A stretch of DNA of 64,000 nt from Lysinibacillus pinottii (GCF_024753545.1 NZ_JANTOO010000002.1:120442-184441), one strand, 5' to 3'; shown: positions 10,693 through 21,091, counted from the first letter of the stretch. The notes: generated from the letters alone by a model not told the origin. Numbers and translations are program-made.

Positions 10693-10716
10693 TTAGCTAT
10701 CTAATTACATAAAATC

Positions 10717-12006
10717 TTATTCAGTAATTTTAGCGTTTTCTACTAAAAACTCAACTGTTTTTTGGATTTTGATGTCGTTTTCAAGTACTGCCGTACCACC
10801 TAAAGCACCTGTGATTTGCTCTTTAGTCATGTTGAATTGAGCAGCCATTTTTTCTAATTCTGCTTCAATATCAGCTTCAGTTGCTTCAATTTTTTCAGCT
10901 TCAGCAATCGCTTCTAGTGTTAAAGATACACGTACACGGCTTTCTGCTTCTTCTTTCATTTGACCACGTAAATCTTCTTCTGATTGACCAGAGAATTGGT
11001 AGTATAAATCTAAGTTCATACCTTGTGTTTGTAGACGTTGGCCAAACTCTTGTAACATACGATCAGTTTCAGAGTTAATCATACCTGCTGGTACTTCAAA
11101 CTCAGCATTTTCAGAAGCTTTTTCTACTAGCTCATCACGAAGAGCTGCATCAGATTCAGCTACCTTTTGTGCTGCAGTTTGTTCTTTAATTTTAGCGCGT
11201 AAAGCTTCTACGCTTTCCACTTCTGAATCTAATTCTTTTGCGAATTCATCATTTAATTCAGGAAGAACTTTTGTTTTAACTTCTTTCACTGTTACTTTGA
11301 AAGTAGCTTCTTTACCTGCTAATTCAGCCGCATGGTATTCTTCTGGGAATGTAACAACTACATCTTTAGATTCGCCAGCTTTCACACCAGTTAATTGCTC
11401 TTCAAAACCAGGAATGAAAGAACCTGAACCGATTTCTAGTGGGTAGTCTTCACCTTTACCACCTTCAAAAGCTTCGTCACCTACGAAACCTTCGAAATCA
11501 ATTACTGCTGTATCGCCTTCAACGATTGCTTCATCTTCTTTAATTTCTAGTTCAGCTTTACGAGCTAATTGCTCTTGAATTTGAGCATCTACTTCTTCAT
11601 CAGTTACTTCAACTGGAAGCTTAGCTACTTCTAGACCTTTGTAGTCACCTAGTTTTGGTTCTGGTTTAACTGTTACTTGTGCAGTGAATGAGAAATCTTG
11701 ACCATGTACAAAGTTTTCTGTACCTGCGATTTCTGGGTAATCAACTGGCATAATTCCAGCTTCATCGATTGCCTTTGCATAAGAATCAGGAACGATAATT
11801 TCTAATGCATCTTGGTATAAAGATTCGATACCAAAACGTTGTTCGAACATTTTACGAGGCATTTTACCTTTACGGAAACCTGGTACATTAATTTGTTTTA
11901 CAACTTTTTTGAACGCTTGGTCCATTGCTGCATCTACTTCTGCAGCTGGTACTTCAATTGTAAGAGTACCGATATTACCTTCTTGTTTTTCCCATTTTGC
12001 TGACAT
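10717..12006 (-). CDS. tig: trigger factor
   Basis: 429-residue ribosome-associated chaperone with peptidyl-prolyl isomerase activity; it binds nascent chains at the tunnel exit. The N-terminal ribosome-binding signature GFRKGKMPR is at about residues 43-51, the FKBP-like PPIase domain is at about 155-240 (DTAVIDFEGFVGDEAFEGG), and the C-terminal helical arm follows. The length is normal. The ATG has GGAGG upstream. Its place before clpX is the conserved Bacillus order. Confidence 0.97.
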   Translation of the reverse strand: MSAKWEKQEGNIGTLTIEVPAAEVDAAMDQAFKKVVKQINVPGFRKGKMPRKMFEQRFGIESLYQDALEIIVPDSYAKAIDEAGIMPVDYPEIAGTENFVHGQDFSFTAQVTVKPEPKLGDYKGLEVAKLPVEVTDEEVDAQIQEQLARKAELEIKEDEAIVEGDTAVIDFEGFVGDEAFEGGKGEDYPLEIGSGSFIPGFEEQLTGVKAGESKDVVVTFPEEYHAAELAGKEATFKVTVKEVKTKVLPELNDEFAKELDSEVESVEALRAKIKEQTAAQKVAESDAALRDELVEKASENAEFEVPAGMINSETDRMLQEFGQRLQTQGMNLDLYYQFSGQSEEDLRGQMKEEAESRVRVSLTLEAIAEAEKIEATEADIEAELEKMAAQFNMTKEQITGALGGTAVLENDIKIQKTVEFLVENAKITE

Positions 12007-12125
12007 GTATAAATACCTCCAAATAAATAATCAAGTTTAGGATGTTAGACAATTCATTCGTAACTACGATTTTGACAACCATTTTAGTATAACATAGATG
12101 TGTATAGTTTCAACTTTTTTCATGC

Positions 12126-13109
12126 CTAATGTAGTTCTGTTAGCTTTTCTAACATTTGTAAAAAGTCTACGATGTCATCATCCATTTCTTTCACATTTCC
12201 TAGCATTGATGATACAAAATCTATATAACTATAGGCTACATCCTCTGCCACAAAAGGATGCCATTCAAAGGGAAATGTGACAATAGCATGTTTCGCCATT
12301 AAATATTGTACCATTTCTAACGTCGTTGGGTCTTGTGCCAACTTATCTTCAATTATATTTTTTATTTCACCATATTGTGGTAATTGATTAGGTAACGATA
12401 GTTGTGCTGGGTTTATCGTTTTTGAATGCCCTAATTTCGAAACCATAATATCCATTGAAACTTCCTGTTCAACTAATAAGATTAAAGCCAAGCTCTGGAC
12501 AAAAGGATGAACGGTCGAACTTTCAATAATTTCTTGCAATGCCGTTTTTAATTGCCTTACATTGGTATCCATCAGACGATGTAATTTTATAGATTGCTCA
12601 TTGGCTGTTAGTGCACTGAATTTTTCTAGTTCATATTCCTGCTCCTCAATAAACTGTTGCACATTTTCTTTTTTTTCAAGATTTTTAGATACTTCTCTAT
12701 TAAGGTTTTTTAATCGTTCAAATTTCTCCACTTGATCACTTGGCAGTACGCTTTCCTCAAGGAGGGTTGTGATTAACGTCTCTACTTGATGGTATTCCTT
12801 CAGCTGCATACAAATTGTAATGTACAATTCCATGACTTCCACATACATGGTTGTCCCCATGGCAAAAAGCTGTTCACAAACACCTTTCGCTTTGTCATAA
12901 TCCTTTAACTCGTATAGAGCAAAGGCATAAGCACTAAGTGCAAATTCATCACCCGTTTCATATATAAAGGCCTTTTCAAAACTTGCAATAGCTTTCTCAT
13001 ATTGATAATTTTCTGCAAACATATGCCCTTCACGTATTAATGTTTGGACAGCTCCTGGAAAAACAACAATATTGTCATGTTTAATGACATGACGCTTACG
13101 TTTTGTCAT
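12126..13109 (-). CDS. TPR-repeat protein
   Basis: 327-residue cytoplasmic protein with tetratricopeptide repeats in the N-terminal ~130 residues (AENYQYEKAIASFEKAF, YELKDYDKAKGVCEQL), then a helical region with a Glu/Lys-rich coiled segment and a C-terminal helical part. The ATG at 13109 is chosen over an in-frame GTG because GGAGGTGAGG precedes it. It sits upstream of tig on the same strand. TPR proteins mediate protein contacts; the partner cannot be told from sequence. Confidence 0.8.
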   Translation of the reverse strand: MTKRKRHVIKHDNIVVFPGAVQTLIREGHMFAENYQYEKAIASFEKAFIYETGDEFALSAYAFALYELKDYDKAKGVCEQLFAMGTTMYVEVMELYITICMQLKEYHQVETLITTLLEESVLPSDQVEKFERLKNLNREVSKNLEKKENVQQFIEEQEYELEKFSALTANEQSIKLHRLMDTNVRQLKTALQEIIESSTVHPFVQSLALILLVEQEVSMDIMVSKLGHSKTINPAQLSLPNQLPQYGEIKNIIEDKLAQDPTTLEMVQYLMAKHAIVTFPFEWHPFVAEDVAYSYIDFVSSMLGNVKEMDDDIVDFLQMLEKLTELH

Positions 13110-13322
13110 TCCCCTCACCTCCTCCGTTCTATTTTTCTTTTCAATTATTTACTAAAAATATCCACAAGTTTCTTATTTTTTACAAAAATAATTGTTTTTA
13201 CATTCATATTTTGTAATAAAATGTATTATAATTACATTAGTCGAAAATCTATTACAACTTGCAGACTTTCTACACGGTTGTCTGCATCCAGAAAATCAAG
13301 TTCTTAACAAGGAGTGGAATAC

Positions 13323-13787
13323 ATGCAATTACTAGATACAATCACAGAATTTGACCATTGTATCTCACCTGCATTCGAGGCATTATCGATTAAAGTCATT
13401 TCATTTTCTACAGCGGACGGACCTACTCAAGATAGTCCGATTGAATTTGAATTTTTAACACGTACAAAAATTGATGTTTACACGCAAGAGGCTAGCACTT
13501 ATCTTTTACGTATTCTTGGAACAATCCCCGGTTCTATTGCAATTGGACATCAAAATGAAACTCTTTCTATAATTCCTCAAAAAGTAAATATTGAATGTAA
13601 TGACAAACTGTTACATGTTGACAAAAAAGATATGCATCAAATTTTACAACATCCTGAGCCGAATCGTCATTACAGTGAATGGCTTATTGATGCTATAAAA
13701 AATACCAATATTCTCGTTGAGCTGAAGACAAACCAACACTCACTGATTGAGTGGCCAATCGGTATAAAGTCAGCCGCCATAATATAG
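13323..13787 (+). CDS. hypothetical protein
   Basis: 154-residue cytoplasmic protein with no signal peptide or membrane segment. The ATG at 13323 follows AAGGAGTGG at proper spacing. A plus-strand terminator follows the stop directly, so this is a real single-gene unit. The sequence is mixed alpha/beta with no motif that I recognise; function unknown. It is divergent from the TPR gene and may share its promoter region. Confidence 0.7.
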   Translation: MQLLDTITEFDHCISPAFEALSIKVISFSTADGPTQDSPIEFEFLTRTKIDVYTQEASTYLLRILGTIPGSIAIGHQNETLSIIPQKVNIECNDKLLHVDKKDMHQILQHPEPNRHYSEWLIDAIKNTNILVELKTNQHSLIEWPIGIKSAAII

Positions 13788-13795
13788 GTAGAGAT

Positions 13796-13825
13796 AGACA
13801 TACTTCATCGGTATGTCTTTTTTTG
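13796..13825 (+). terminator. rho-independent terminator
   Basis: Stem AGACATAC / GTATGTCT with a 7-base loop, followed by a run of seven T. Confidence 0.85.
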
Positions 13826-14023
13826 TTACTCCTATTTAAGCATTTCCATTTTGTTGCGTTTCTATCATAACAACTTTCTATAGCTTCTGGAAATAATATT
13901 ATAGCAACTCTCAACATTAAAGTATTTGTATACTAACCGTCCATCAGGATTGCAAATTGGTCGATTTGCTTAAAAAAGAGCTATAATAATAGAACAATCC
14001 TTATGATGGAGGCACATTTAAAT

Positions 14024-14866
14024 ATGAATTTAAAAGAAACACTACAATCTTTTTCTACCATGACACTGCATGAACGTCAGGCAATGATGAAGGACAAAGG
14101 AGAATGGCTCTTACAGGAAATGATGATTCATATTGGCTCAACTGATGCTGAATTGCGCGATCATTTAATTTATCGTACGTTTATTAATTTACTGAGTGAT
14201 AATTTATTAAGCACACAACAATTACAATTTTTATTTGAAACAGCAACTAGTGATAACTCCTTATATTTACATATCGGAGAAGCGCCAACAGACAGTGTCT
14301 TTACTAGGTCATTCTCTGCATTGCTTATTGCAGGTTTGCTTGCAAAGGATGCCGAGATGCTTGTTTTAAAGGACGATGAGTTGCAACCGTTTTTTAAAAA
14401 AATTGGACGTTATCTATTATTAGAGCAAGATACAAGAGGTTACGTACAGGATAAAGGATGGGCACATAGTATTTCACATGGAGCTGATTTAGCCGCCATG
14501 ACCATTAAACACCCAAAATTCGATTTGCAATATGCTCCGTCCATTTTACATGCACTAAAGCTTGCCACTTGGAAAGGTACAGTCTATGTTAACGATGAAG
14601 AAGAGCGATTAATTAACATCGTAGATGCTTTATTACAACAAAATTACTCGGAGAAAGCTTTGATTGAATTTGTTGAACAAGCCTTTGACAAATTTGAAAT
14701 GCATTTAATGACTCAAGGTTATAACGAAAGCTTTTTTAGTGGGCGTACTTGTACATTAAACTTCATGAAGACATTATATTTTTCTTTAAAAATGAATAAT
14801 AAAGCCCCTCAATTACAAAATACAATTTATGGACAAGTAGCCAAATGGCTAAAGCTTGGTGACTGA
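14024..14866 (+). CDS. DUF2785-family protein
   Basis: 280-residue, all-helical cytoplasmic protein that fits the DUF2785 family of Bacilli (biochemical role unknown). The family-like stretch 'RSFSALLIAGLLAKD' and 'DKGWAHSISHGADL' are visible. The ATG at 14024 follows GATGGAGG by 11 bases; an in-frame ATG at 14003 lies before the ribosome-binding site and is rejected. It stands alone between a terminator and a long AT-rich gap. Confidence 0.75.
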   Translation: MNLKETLQSFSTMTLHERQAMMKDKGEWLLQEMMIHIGSTDAELRDHLIYRTFINLLSDNLLSTQQLQFLFETATSDNSLYLHIGEAPTDSVFTRSFSALLIAGLLAKDAEMLVLKDDELQPFFKKIGRYLLLEQDTRGYVQDKGWAHSISHGADLAAMTIKHPKFDLQYAPSILHALKLATWKGTVYVNDEEERLINIVDALLQQNYSEKALIEFVEQAFDKFEMHLMTQGYNESFFSGRTCTLNFMKTLYFSLKMNNKAPQLQNTIYGQVAKWLKLGD

Positions 14867-15684
14867 CTAAAAAATGCTGATTCAATACGTTTCTTTCTCA
14901 AAAACATGAAAAATTTCTACCATACTAGCAAACTAAGACTTTTCTTAGTTTGCTTTTTGTTTTTCAAACAGAATATGAATATGTAAATTTATGTATAATC
15001 AAGAAAACTATTTGTTATATTAACATAATTAATAACACTCCCCATTTATTCCCTTTTCAATCATTCCTTTCATTGATAGTTCATCCTAATGTTTCCATAC
15101 AAAGACTCTTTAGCTACTCCTTTTATATAAAAAAGGCAAATAAAAAACATTATTATGCCCGATGAGATACTGATTTTATTACAAAACAGCGTCCAAAATG
15201 TGAAATGCAATTTTTCATAAAAAAAACTATTTACTTAGTTAAACATGAAGAATCCAGTGTTTTCAACGTTTCCACAGTGTTTAATGAACAAAACCTTAAA
15301 ATACCAATACTAAAATAACGATTTTTGTTCAAAAAATGTTCAAATTCAATGTATCTTTACTATCTTTTTCATAACAAAATTATGTTTTTTCTTAAAAACA
15401 GGGCGTATAATCCAATGTGCAAACAACGACAAGATGTGACAATCGTTATAGACATGTACGTATGTGAAACGATTGCACAAATCATTGATTTTGCTAACGC
15501 TTGCATTAGACCAATCAACTTCAAGATTTATGTTTCATATTGAACCATGCCATTGTAAATTCTTAAGTTGTTGATTGGTACGCCAAGATAAAAGAGGTGA
15601 CCTCAGTATCCACTATTTATAAATGTGAACTGACAAAAAACACATGAATTTTATGAATAGCCGTTCTATAGAAAGGAGTCAAAC
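14867..15684. other. long AT-rich intergenic region upstream of qoxA
   Basis: About 820 bases with no convincing gene. Two open frames (14950-15165, 15325-15543) lack ribosome-binding sites and have no protein-like composition. The region presumably holds the qox promoter and control sites, but none is identified with confidence. Confidence 0.5.
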
Positions 15685-16590
15685 ATGAAGAAAAAATTAA
15701 GTTTAATGTTTGTAGCATTGGGTGCTCTTGCACTTCTTTCTGGATGTGAGCCATTAACAGTGTTCAATCCTAAAGGGCCAAATGCCGAAACATTATCAAA
15801 CACAATTATTTTATCCATTATTACAATGGCCTTTATATTACTAGTCGTGTATGTGCTTTTAGCCTTTATGCTAACTAAATATCGTGCATCTAAAACAGCT
15901 GCTGATTATGAGCCACCTCATGAAGAGGGTAGCCATCTTCTAGAAATCACATGGACAGTAATTCCAATTATTATTGTTGCATTCTTGGCCGTTGTAACTG
16001 TAAGAACAACATCTACTGTAGAGGCTCAGCCAGCAGGATATGACGATAAAGAACCTTTAGTAATTTATGCTTCATCATCAAACTGGAAATGGCATTTTAG
16101 TTACCCTGAAGAAGGTGTTGAAACAGTTAACTATGTCAACATTCCAGTGGATCGTCCAATTGAGTTTAAATTATACTCATTTGGTCCGATCACAAGTTTC
16201 TGGATTCCTCAATTAGCAGGTCAAAAATATGCCATGAGTGATATGTTAACAACCATTCACCTTGCTGCAGATGAGGTGGGTTCATTCATGGGACGTAACT
16301 CTAACTTCAATGGACGCGGATTTGCAGAAATGGAATTTGAAGCACAATCTATGACACAAGAAGACTTCGACAAATGGGTAGCTGATGTTAAAGCAAAAGA
16401 AAAACCATTAACAGAAGAAAAATTTGATGAGCTTTTAAAGGCTGAGCATGTTGGTCGCCAAAGCTTCTCATCTACACACTTAGAATTCAGCCCTGCCCCA
16501 ATGGAACATGGTAAAAACATGAAAATGGGTGACATGGATCATGGTGACATGTCTGAAGAAGATATGAATAATGAACATTCAGGTCATTAA
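15685..16590 (+). CDS. qoxA: aa3-type quinol oxidase subunit II (QoxA)
   Basis: 301-residue membrane-anchored lipoprotein, subunit II of the menaquinol oxidase. The lipobox is LLSGC (Cys21). Two membrane segments lie at about 40-62 and 90-107, then the cupredoxin-fold periplasmic domain with WIPQLAGQKYAM. The CuA ligand set of cytochrome c oxidases is absent, which argues for a quinol oxidase. The tail is Met/His/Asp-rich (HGKNMKMGDMDHGDM), unusual and possibly metal-binding. The ATG follows GAAAGGAG. First gene of qoxABCD. Confidence 0.94.
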   Translation: MKKKLSLMFVALGALALLSGCEPLTVFNPKGPNAETLSNTIILSIITMAFILLVVYVLLAFMLTKYRASKTAADYEPPHEEGSHLLEITWTVIPIIIVAFLAVVTVRTTSTVEAQPAGYDDKEPLVIYASSSNWKWHFSYPEEGVETVNYVNIPVDRPIEFKLYSFGPITSFWIPQLAGQKYAMSDMLTTIHLAADEVGSFMGRNSNFNGRGFAEMEFEAQSMTQEDFDKWVADVKAKEKPLTEEKFDELLKAEHVGRQSFSSTHLEFSPAPMEHGKNMKMGDMDHGDMSEEDMNNEHSGH

Positions 16591-16650
16591 TTTACATTTA
16601 ACTTGAACGAGTAGAATATTAATTTTTTAATTTTGAAAGGAGCGCATCCA

Positions 16651-18594
16651 ATGAGTATGGAAGAATTATTCCATCCAATGCAAGAACCGATGATTTTAGC
16701 GGCAGCTATTAGTATCGTAGTTGGAGCAGTCGTTATCGTAGCTGGCCTTACTTATTTCAAAAAATGGGGCTATTTCTACAAAAACTGGCTATCAACTGTT
16801 GACCATAAAAAAATCGGGATTATGTATATCGCTGTAGCATTATTAATGCTATTCCGCGGTGGTATCGATGCACTGTTAATGCGTGCACAAACAGCAGTTC
16901 CGGATAACGGACTTCTTGATGCACAACATTATAATGAGATTTTTACAACACACGGTTTATTAATGATTTTATTTATGGCTATGCCATTTGTTATTGGTTT
17001 AATGAACATTGTCATCCCCCTTCAAATCGGTGCACGTGACGTTGCTTTCCCACGTCTAAATGCTGTCAGCTTTTGGTTATTTGCAGCAGGTGCGGGTTTA
17101 TTAAACTTATCATTCATTATCGGTGGTTCGCCAGATGCTGGTTGGACAGCCTACTTCCCACTTGCAAGTACGGATTTTAGTCCGACTGTAGGGAATAACT
17201 ATTATTCTTTAGCACTTCAATTATCAGGTATTGGTACATTGATGACAGGTGTTAACTTCATCACGACCATTATTAAAATGCGTGCACCTGGTATGAAATT
17301 AATGAAAATGCCAATGTTTACGTGGTCGATTTTAATTACAAACGTAATTATTGTATTCGCATTCCCAGTATTAACTGTAGCGCTTGCTCTTATGATGTTA
17401 GACCGTCAATTCGGTACAAAATTCTTTGCTATGCAAGACGGCGGTATGGATATGCTTTGGGCCAACCTATTCTGGGTTTGGGGACATCCTGAAGTTTATA
17501 TCGTTATTCTACCTGCTTTCGGTATTTTCTCAGAAATCATTGCAACATTTGCACGTAAAAACTTGTATGGTTATAAATCAATGGTTATGAGTATGGTTGT
17601 CATTTCTTTACTATCATTCTTAGTTTGGGCTCACCACTTCTATACAATGGGTCACGGGGTAATGGTAAACAGCGTATTCTCTATTACGACAATGGCAATC
17701 GCCGTTCCTACTGGTGTTAAAATATTTAACTGGCTACTGACGATGAGGCACGGGAAAATTCAATTTACAACACCGATGCTTTATGCACTTGGCTTTATTC
17801 CAATTTTCACAATTGGTGGGGTTACAGGGGTAATGTTAGCGATGGCAAGTGCTGACTATCAATATCATAATACGATGTTCCTAGTTGCCCACTTCCACTA
17901 CGTTTTAATTCCAGGTACAGTATTCGGTGTACTTGCAGGTTATCACTACTGGTGGCCAAAAATGTTCGGTTTCCGTTTAAATGAAAAATTAGGGAAAACT
18001 GCGTTCTGGTTTATTGCAATCAGCTTCAATGTAACATTCTTCCCATTATTCATTTTAGGTTTAGATGGCTATGCTCGTCGTATGTACACTTACTCAGAAT
18101 CAACAGGCTATGGACCATTGAACATGTTATCATTCGTTGGTGCTTTAGGACTTGCAGTCGGCTTTGCGTTGATCGTTTATAATATCTACTACAGCTGGAA
18201 ACATATGCCTCGCAATGAAAAGGCAGATGTATGGGATGGTCGTACACTTGAATGGGCTACTCATTCTCCAGTACCAGAATACAACTTTGCAGTAGTTCCA
18301 ACTGTTACTCGCTTAGATGAGTTCTGGTTCGCGAAAAAAGAAGGTCGCGATATTACAGCAGGTAAAATTGAAAAAATTCACATGCCAAATAATACAGGCA
18401 CACCATTCTGGATGAGTGGATTCTTCTTCCTTGCAGCATTCTTCGCTGTATTTAATCTATGGGTTCCAGCCATCATTAGTATGCTTGGTGTATTTGGCTT
18501 CATGATCCATCGTTCTTTCGAAAAAGACCATGGTCGTTATATTTCAGTTGAGGAAGTTATGGCAACTGAGAAAAGCTTGAGAGGTGATAAATAA
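16651..18594 (+). CDS. qoxB: quinol oxidase subunit I (QoxB)
   Basis: 647-residue heme-copper oxidase subunit I, with 14-15 membrane segments. It holds heme a and the heme a3-CuB centre, reducing O2 to water and pumping protons. The CuB/His-Tyr region reads WGHPEVYI, with HH at HHFYTMGHG and heme ligands in HFHYVL. The ATG at 16651 follows AAAGGAG. It follows qoxA by 60 bases. Confidence 0.97.
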   Translation: MSMEELFHPMQEPMILAAAISIVVGAVVIVAGLTYFKKWGYFYKNWLSTVDHKKIGIMYIAVALLMLFRGGIDALLMRAQTAVPDNGLLDAQHYNEIFTTHGLLMILFMAMPFVIGLMNIVIPLQIGARDVAFPRLNAVSFWLFAAGAGLLNLSFIIGGSPDAGWTAYFPLASTDFSPTVGNNYYSLALQLSGIGTLMTGVNFITTIIKMRAPGMKLMKMPMFTWSILITNVIIVFAFPVLTVALALMMLDRQFGTKFFAMQDGGMDMLWANLFWVWGHPEVYIVILPAFGIFSEIIATFARKNLYGYKSMVMSMVVISLLSFLVWAHHFYTMGHGVMVNSVFSITTMAIAVPTGVKIFNWLLTMRHGKIQFTTPMLYALGFIPIFTIGGVTGVMLAMASADYQYHNTMFLVAHFHYVLIPGTVFGVLAGYHYWWPKMFGFRLNEKLGKTAFWFIAISFNVTFFPLFILGLDGYARRMYTYSESTGYGPLNMLSFVGALGLAVGFALIVYNIYYSWKHMPRNEKADVWDGRTLEWATHSPVPEYNFAVVPTVTRLDEFWFAKKEGRDITAGKIEKIHMPNNTGTPFWMSGFFFLAAFFAVFNLWVPAIISMLGVFGFMIHRSFEKDHGRYISVEEVMATEKSLRGDK

Positions 18595-18595
18595 T

Positions 18596-19195
18596 ATGAA
18601 AATCGATTCTTCACTTCCATTAGAATATAGTACAGAGGAAAATCGCCTAAAAATCTTTGGTTTCTGGATATTCCTTGGCGCCGAGATCGTGTTATTTGCC
18701 ACATTGTTTACTGTGTATTTCACACTTCACACACGGACAGGTAATGGCCCGAATGGTGCCGAAATCTTTGAGTTAACACCAGTACTATGGGAAACATTCT
18801 TATTATTAACAAGTAGTTTCACCATTGGTCTGGGTGTTCATGCAATGCGTATTGGTCGTAAAAAGGCAATGATGACTTTCTTCATCATTACCCTTTTACT
18901 TGGACTAGGTTTCTTAGCTATTGAGATTGATGAGTTCATCACTTATGTACATGAAGGTGCGACAATTCAAACAAGCGCATTCTTGTCATCATTAATGACT
19001 TTACTTGGAACACACGGTGCCCACGTAACATTTGGTTTCTTCTGGGGACTAGCTATCATTATCCAAGTAGCTAAACGTGGTTTAAATCCACAAACAGCGA
19101 ACAAAGCGTTTATCTTCTCATTGTACTGGCATTTCCTAGACGTTGTTTGGATTTTCATCTTCAGCTTCGTCTATTTGAAAGGACTGATTAGCTGA
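18596..19195 (+). CDS. qoxC: quinol oxidase subunit III (QoxC)
   Basis: 199-residue membrane protein of the COX3 family with five membrane segments; contains the conserved GTHGAHVTFGFFWG. The ATG at 18596 is one base past the qoxB stop, with AGAGGTGAT inside the end of qoxB. It stabilises the oxidase and may form the O2 path. Confidence 0.96.
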   Translation: MKIDSSLPLEYSTEENRLKIFGFWIFLGAEIVLFATLFTVYFTLHTRTGNGPNGAEIFELTPVLWETFLLLTSSFTIGLGVHAMRIGRKKAMMTFFIITLLLGLGFLAIEIDEFITYVHEGATIQTSAFLSSLMTLLGTHGAHVTFGFFWGLAIIIQVAKRGLNPQTANKAFIFSLYWHFLDVVWIFIFSFVYLKGLIS

Positions 19196-19476
19196 TGAAG
19201 GAATTATTCCCAAAACAACATGTCATGGGCTTCGGCTTCTCACTATTACTGACACTTGTCGCTTTAGCCGTTGTAACCTTTGATATGAGTTATAAAATGG
19301 CATTCGCTATTTTACTTGTCACTGCCCTTGCACAAGCAACTGTACAATTAGTGTTATTTATGCACATCGGTGAATCTGAAGATAAGAAAACGTTATATAC
19401 AACGATTTTATATTCAGTATTTGTAGGTGTTGTAACAATCATTGGTACATTGTTCGCCATGATCTGGGGTTACTAA
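19195..19476 (+). CDS. qoxD: quinol oxidase subunit IV (QoxD)
   Basis: 93-residue membrane protein with three membrane segments and the family stretch ALAQATVQLVLFMHIGE. Its ATG overlaps the qoxC stop (TGATG), indicating translational coupling. Last gene of the operon, followed by a strong terminator. Confidence 0.95.
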   Translation: MKELFPKQHVMGFGFSLLLTLVALAVVTFDMSYKMAFAILLVTALAQATVQLVLFMHIGESEDKKTLYTTILYSVFVGVVTIIGTLFAMIWGY

Positions 19477-19527
19477 GTAATTAATTTCATTTAGATATTT
19501 TCGAGCTTGTTGAAGAAAAGCTCCTCT

Positions 19528-19580
19528 AAAAGCTGTCACGGCCTTTCGCATTATTCGATTGGTCAGTGACAGCTTTTTTA
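19528..19580 (+). terminator. qox operon terminator
   Basis: 12-bp stem AAAAGCTGTCAC / GTGACAGCTTTT with a 26-base loop, then T-run. Confidence 0.8.
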
Positions 19581-19731
19581 ATAATTTTCATGCTTGTCAC
19601 TGGTCGTTGTTGCAAGATTATTGTTTTATTACTAAGGAATTAGATTCATTTTATAAAATAACGAAACTTTTCCTTTTCTTGGGCGTATACTAGTAGATAG
19701 TGTTTTTTACCAAGAATAGGAGATGAAAGTA

Positions 19732-20589
19732 ATGAAGAAGATTTTTAAAGTATTAGCAGTTGGAACACTAGCATTAACGCTTGCTGCTTGTAATTCAAGT
19801 GCCACACCTACGAAAGACACAACCGAAAAAAGCAAACTCACTTTAGAACAAGTGTATGACAAAGCAGTGGATCGCCAGGCTGATATTAAAAGTGCTAGTG
19901 CTAATATGGACATGACACAGGTAACAAAGGTTGGAGCTGGCGAAGAGGCTATGGAATTCTCTATCAACTCTAAAATGGAAATGGACATTATCGTTGATCC
20001 ACTTGCTATGCATTTATCAGGCTCAATGTCAATGCCAGATATGATGAGTGAAGGCCAAGAAACAACGGACATGCCTATTGAAATGTATATGAAAAAAGAC
20101 GCTGGCCTTTTCATGAAAGATGTGACTACAGACAGTTGGTTAAAACTTCCTGATGAGAATTTTGATGCTATTTTAGATCAAACGGCTGCTTCTGCTGATG
20201 CAAAGGAACAGTTAGAACAACTTAAAAAGTTCATCAAAGATTTTACATTTGAACAAACTGATAAAGAATACGTCCTTACATTAGAAGCAAAAGGTGATAA
20301 ATTTAAAGAGCTAATTGATTCTGAGATTAATAAATCAATGCAGGATATGGGATTAGAAGAAAACCCTATGGATCAACTAACAATTGAAAAAATCAACTAT
20401 GTGCTACACATCGATAAAAAGACTTTCGATACAAACAAAATGGATATGAATTTTGATTTGAAAATGGCAGTAGAAGGTGATGAATTGTTAATGAATACAA
20501 AATCAGTCGTTACTTATACTGATTTCAATCACCTTAAAACAATTGATATTCCTCAAAACATAGTAGATAACGCACAAACAATCGAATAA
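19732..20589 (+). CDS. DUF6612-like lipoprotein
   Basis: 285-residue lipoprotein: signal peptide with lipobox LAAC (ACNSS), then a repeated beta-rich domain typical of LolA/DUF6612-type lipoproteins in Bacilli ('SASANMDMTQ', 'MEMDIIVDPLAMHLSGSM', 'PIEMYMKKDAGLFMKD'). The ATG at 19732 is eight bases past AGGAG; the ATG at 19723 abuts it and is rejected. Exposed on the outer face of the membrane; ligand unknown. Own terminator. Confidence 0.78.
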   Translation: MKKIFKVLAVGTLALTLAACNSSATPTKDTTEKSKLTLEQVYDKAVDRQADIKSASANMDMTQVTKVGAGEEAMEFSINSKMEMDIIVDPLAMHLSGSMSMPDMMSEGQETTDMPIEMYMKKDAGLFMKDVTTDSWLKLPDENFDAILDQTAASADAKEQLEQLKKFIKDFTFEQTDKEYVLTLEAKGDKFKELIDSEINKSMQDMGLEENPMDQLTIEKINYVLHIDKKTFDTNKMDMNFDLKMAVEGDELLMNTKSVVTYTDFNHLKTIDIPQNIVDNAQTIE

Positions 20590-20636
20590 AAAACAAACCT
20601 GCTTGTATATAGATGACAAGCAGGTTTGTTGTGTTA
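20590..20636 (+). terminator. rho-independent terminator
   Basis: Perfect 15-bp stem AACAAACCTGCTTGT / ACAAGCAGGTTTGTT directly after the lipoprotein stop. Confidence 0.85.
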
Positions 20637-20671
20637 TTATCCATATAAATATGACGAAGATTTCCGTAAAA

Positions 20672-21091
20672 TTATCGAACGATTAATACATCACAATGAG
20701 CATGACGTACTACTTTTTCTGCTACAGACCCTAGCATCATTTTTTCCATTCGATTTAACCCTGTTGCTCCACATACAATCAAATCAACATTCGTAAGCTG
20801 TGTCAAAATCCCCTTTGGCGAACCCGTTTCTACAACTGACTCTACGCTTTGAACACCGGTCTGAACCACTTGCTCTTCCAAGCTTGCCATTTTGCTCTTG
20901 TTTTCTTTCTTCAATTCCTCTGCATATTTTAAATCATAGGCTGACACCGCACCAAAAGATTTTGTATCAATCACATTCACTAGTTGCAAAGTAGCATTGT
21001 GTTGCATCGCTAATTGACTCGCTCTTTCTAAAGCCTTCAATGATTGTTCTGAGAAATCAATTGCTACTGCGATTTTTAGATAATTAGCCAT
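20672..21091 (-). CDS. universal stress protein (UspA family)
   Basis: 139-residue single-domain Usp protein. The ATP-binding signature G-x2-G-x9-G-S is visible as GATG...LGSVAEKVV near the C-terminus, and the N-terminus has the usual KIAVAIDFSEQSLKAL. Ribosome-binding site GGGAGAGG. Cytoplasmic; it likely binds ATP and acts in stress survival. Confidence 0.92.
   Translation of the reverse strand: MANYLKIAVAIDFSEQSLKALERASQLAMQHNATLQLVNVIDTKSFGAVSAYDLKYAEELKKENKSKMASLEEQVVQTGVQSVESVVETGSPKGILTQLTNVDLIVCGATGLNRMEKMMLGSVAEKVVRHAHCDVLIVR

Noticed and set aside
12098..12280. Plus-strand frame at the tig/TPR boundary
   Set aside because: Shadow of the TPR gene's C-terminal coding sequence.
14950..15543. 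Two plus-strand open frames upstream of qoxA
   Set aside because: No ribosome-binding site, low-complexity AT-driven composition, no recognisable protein features.
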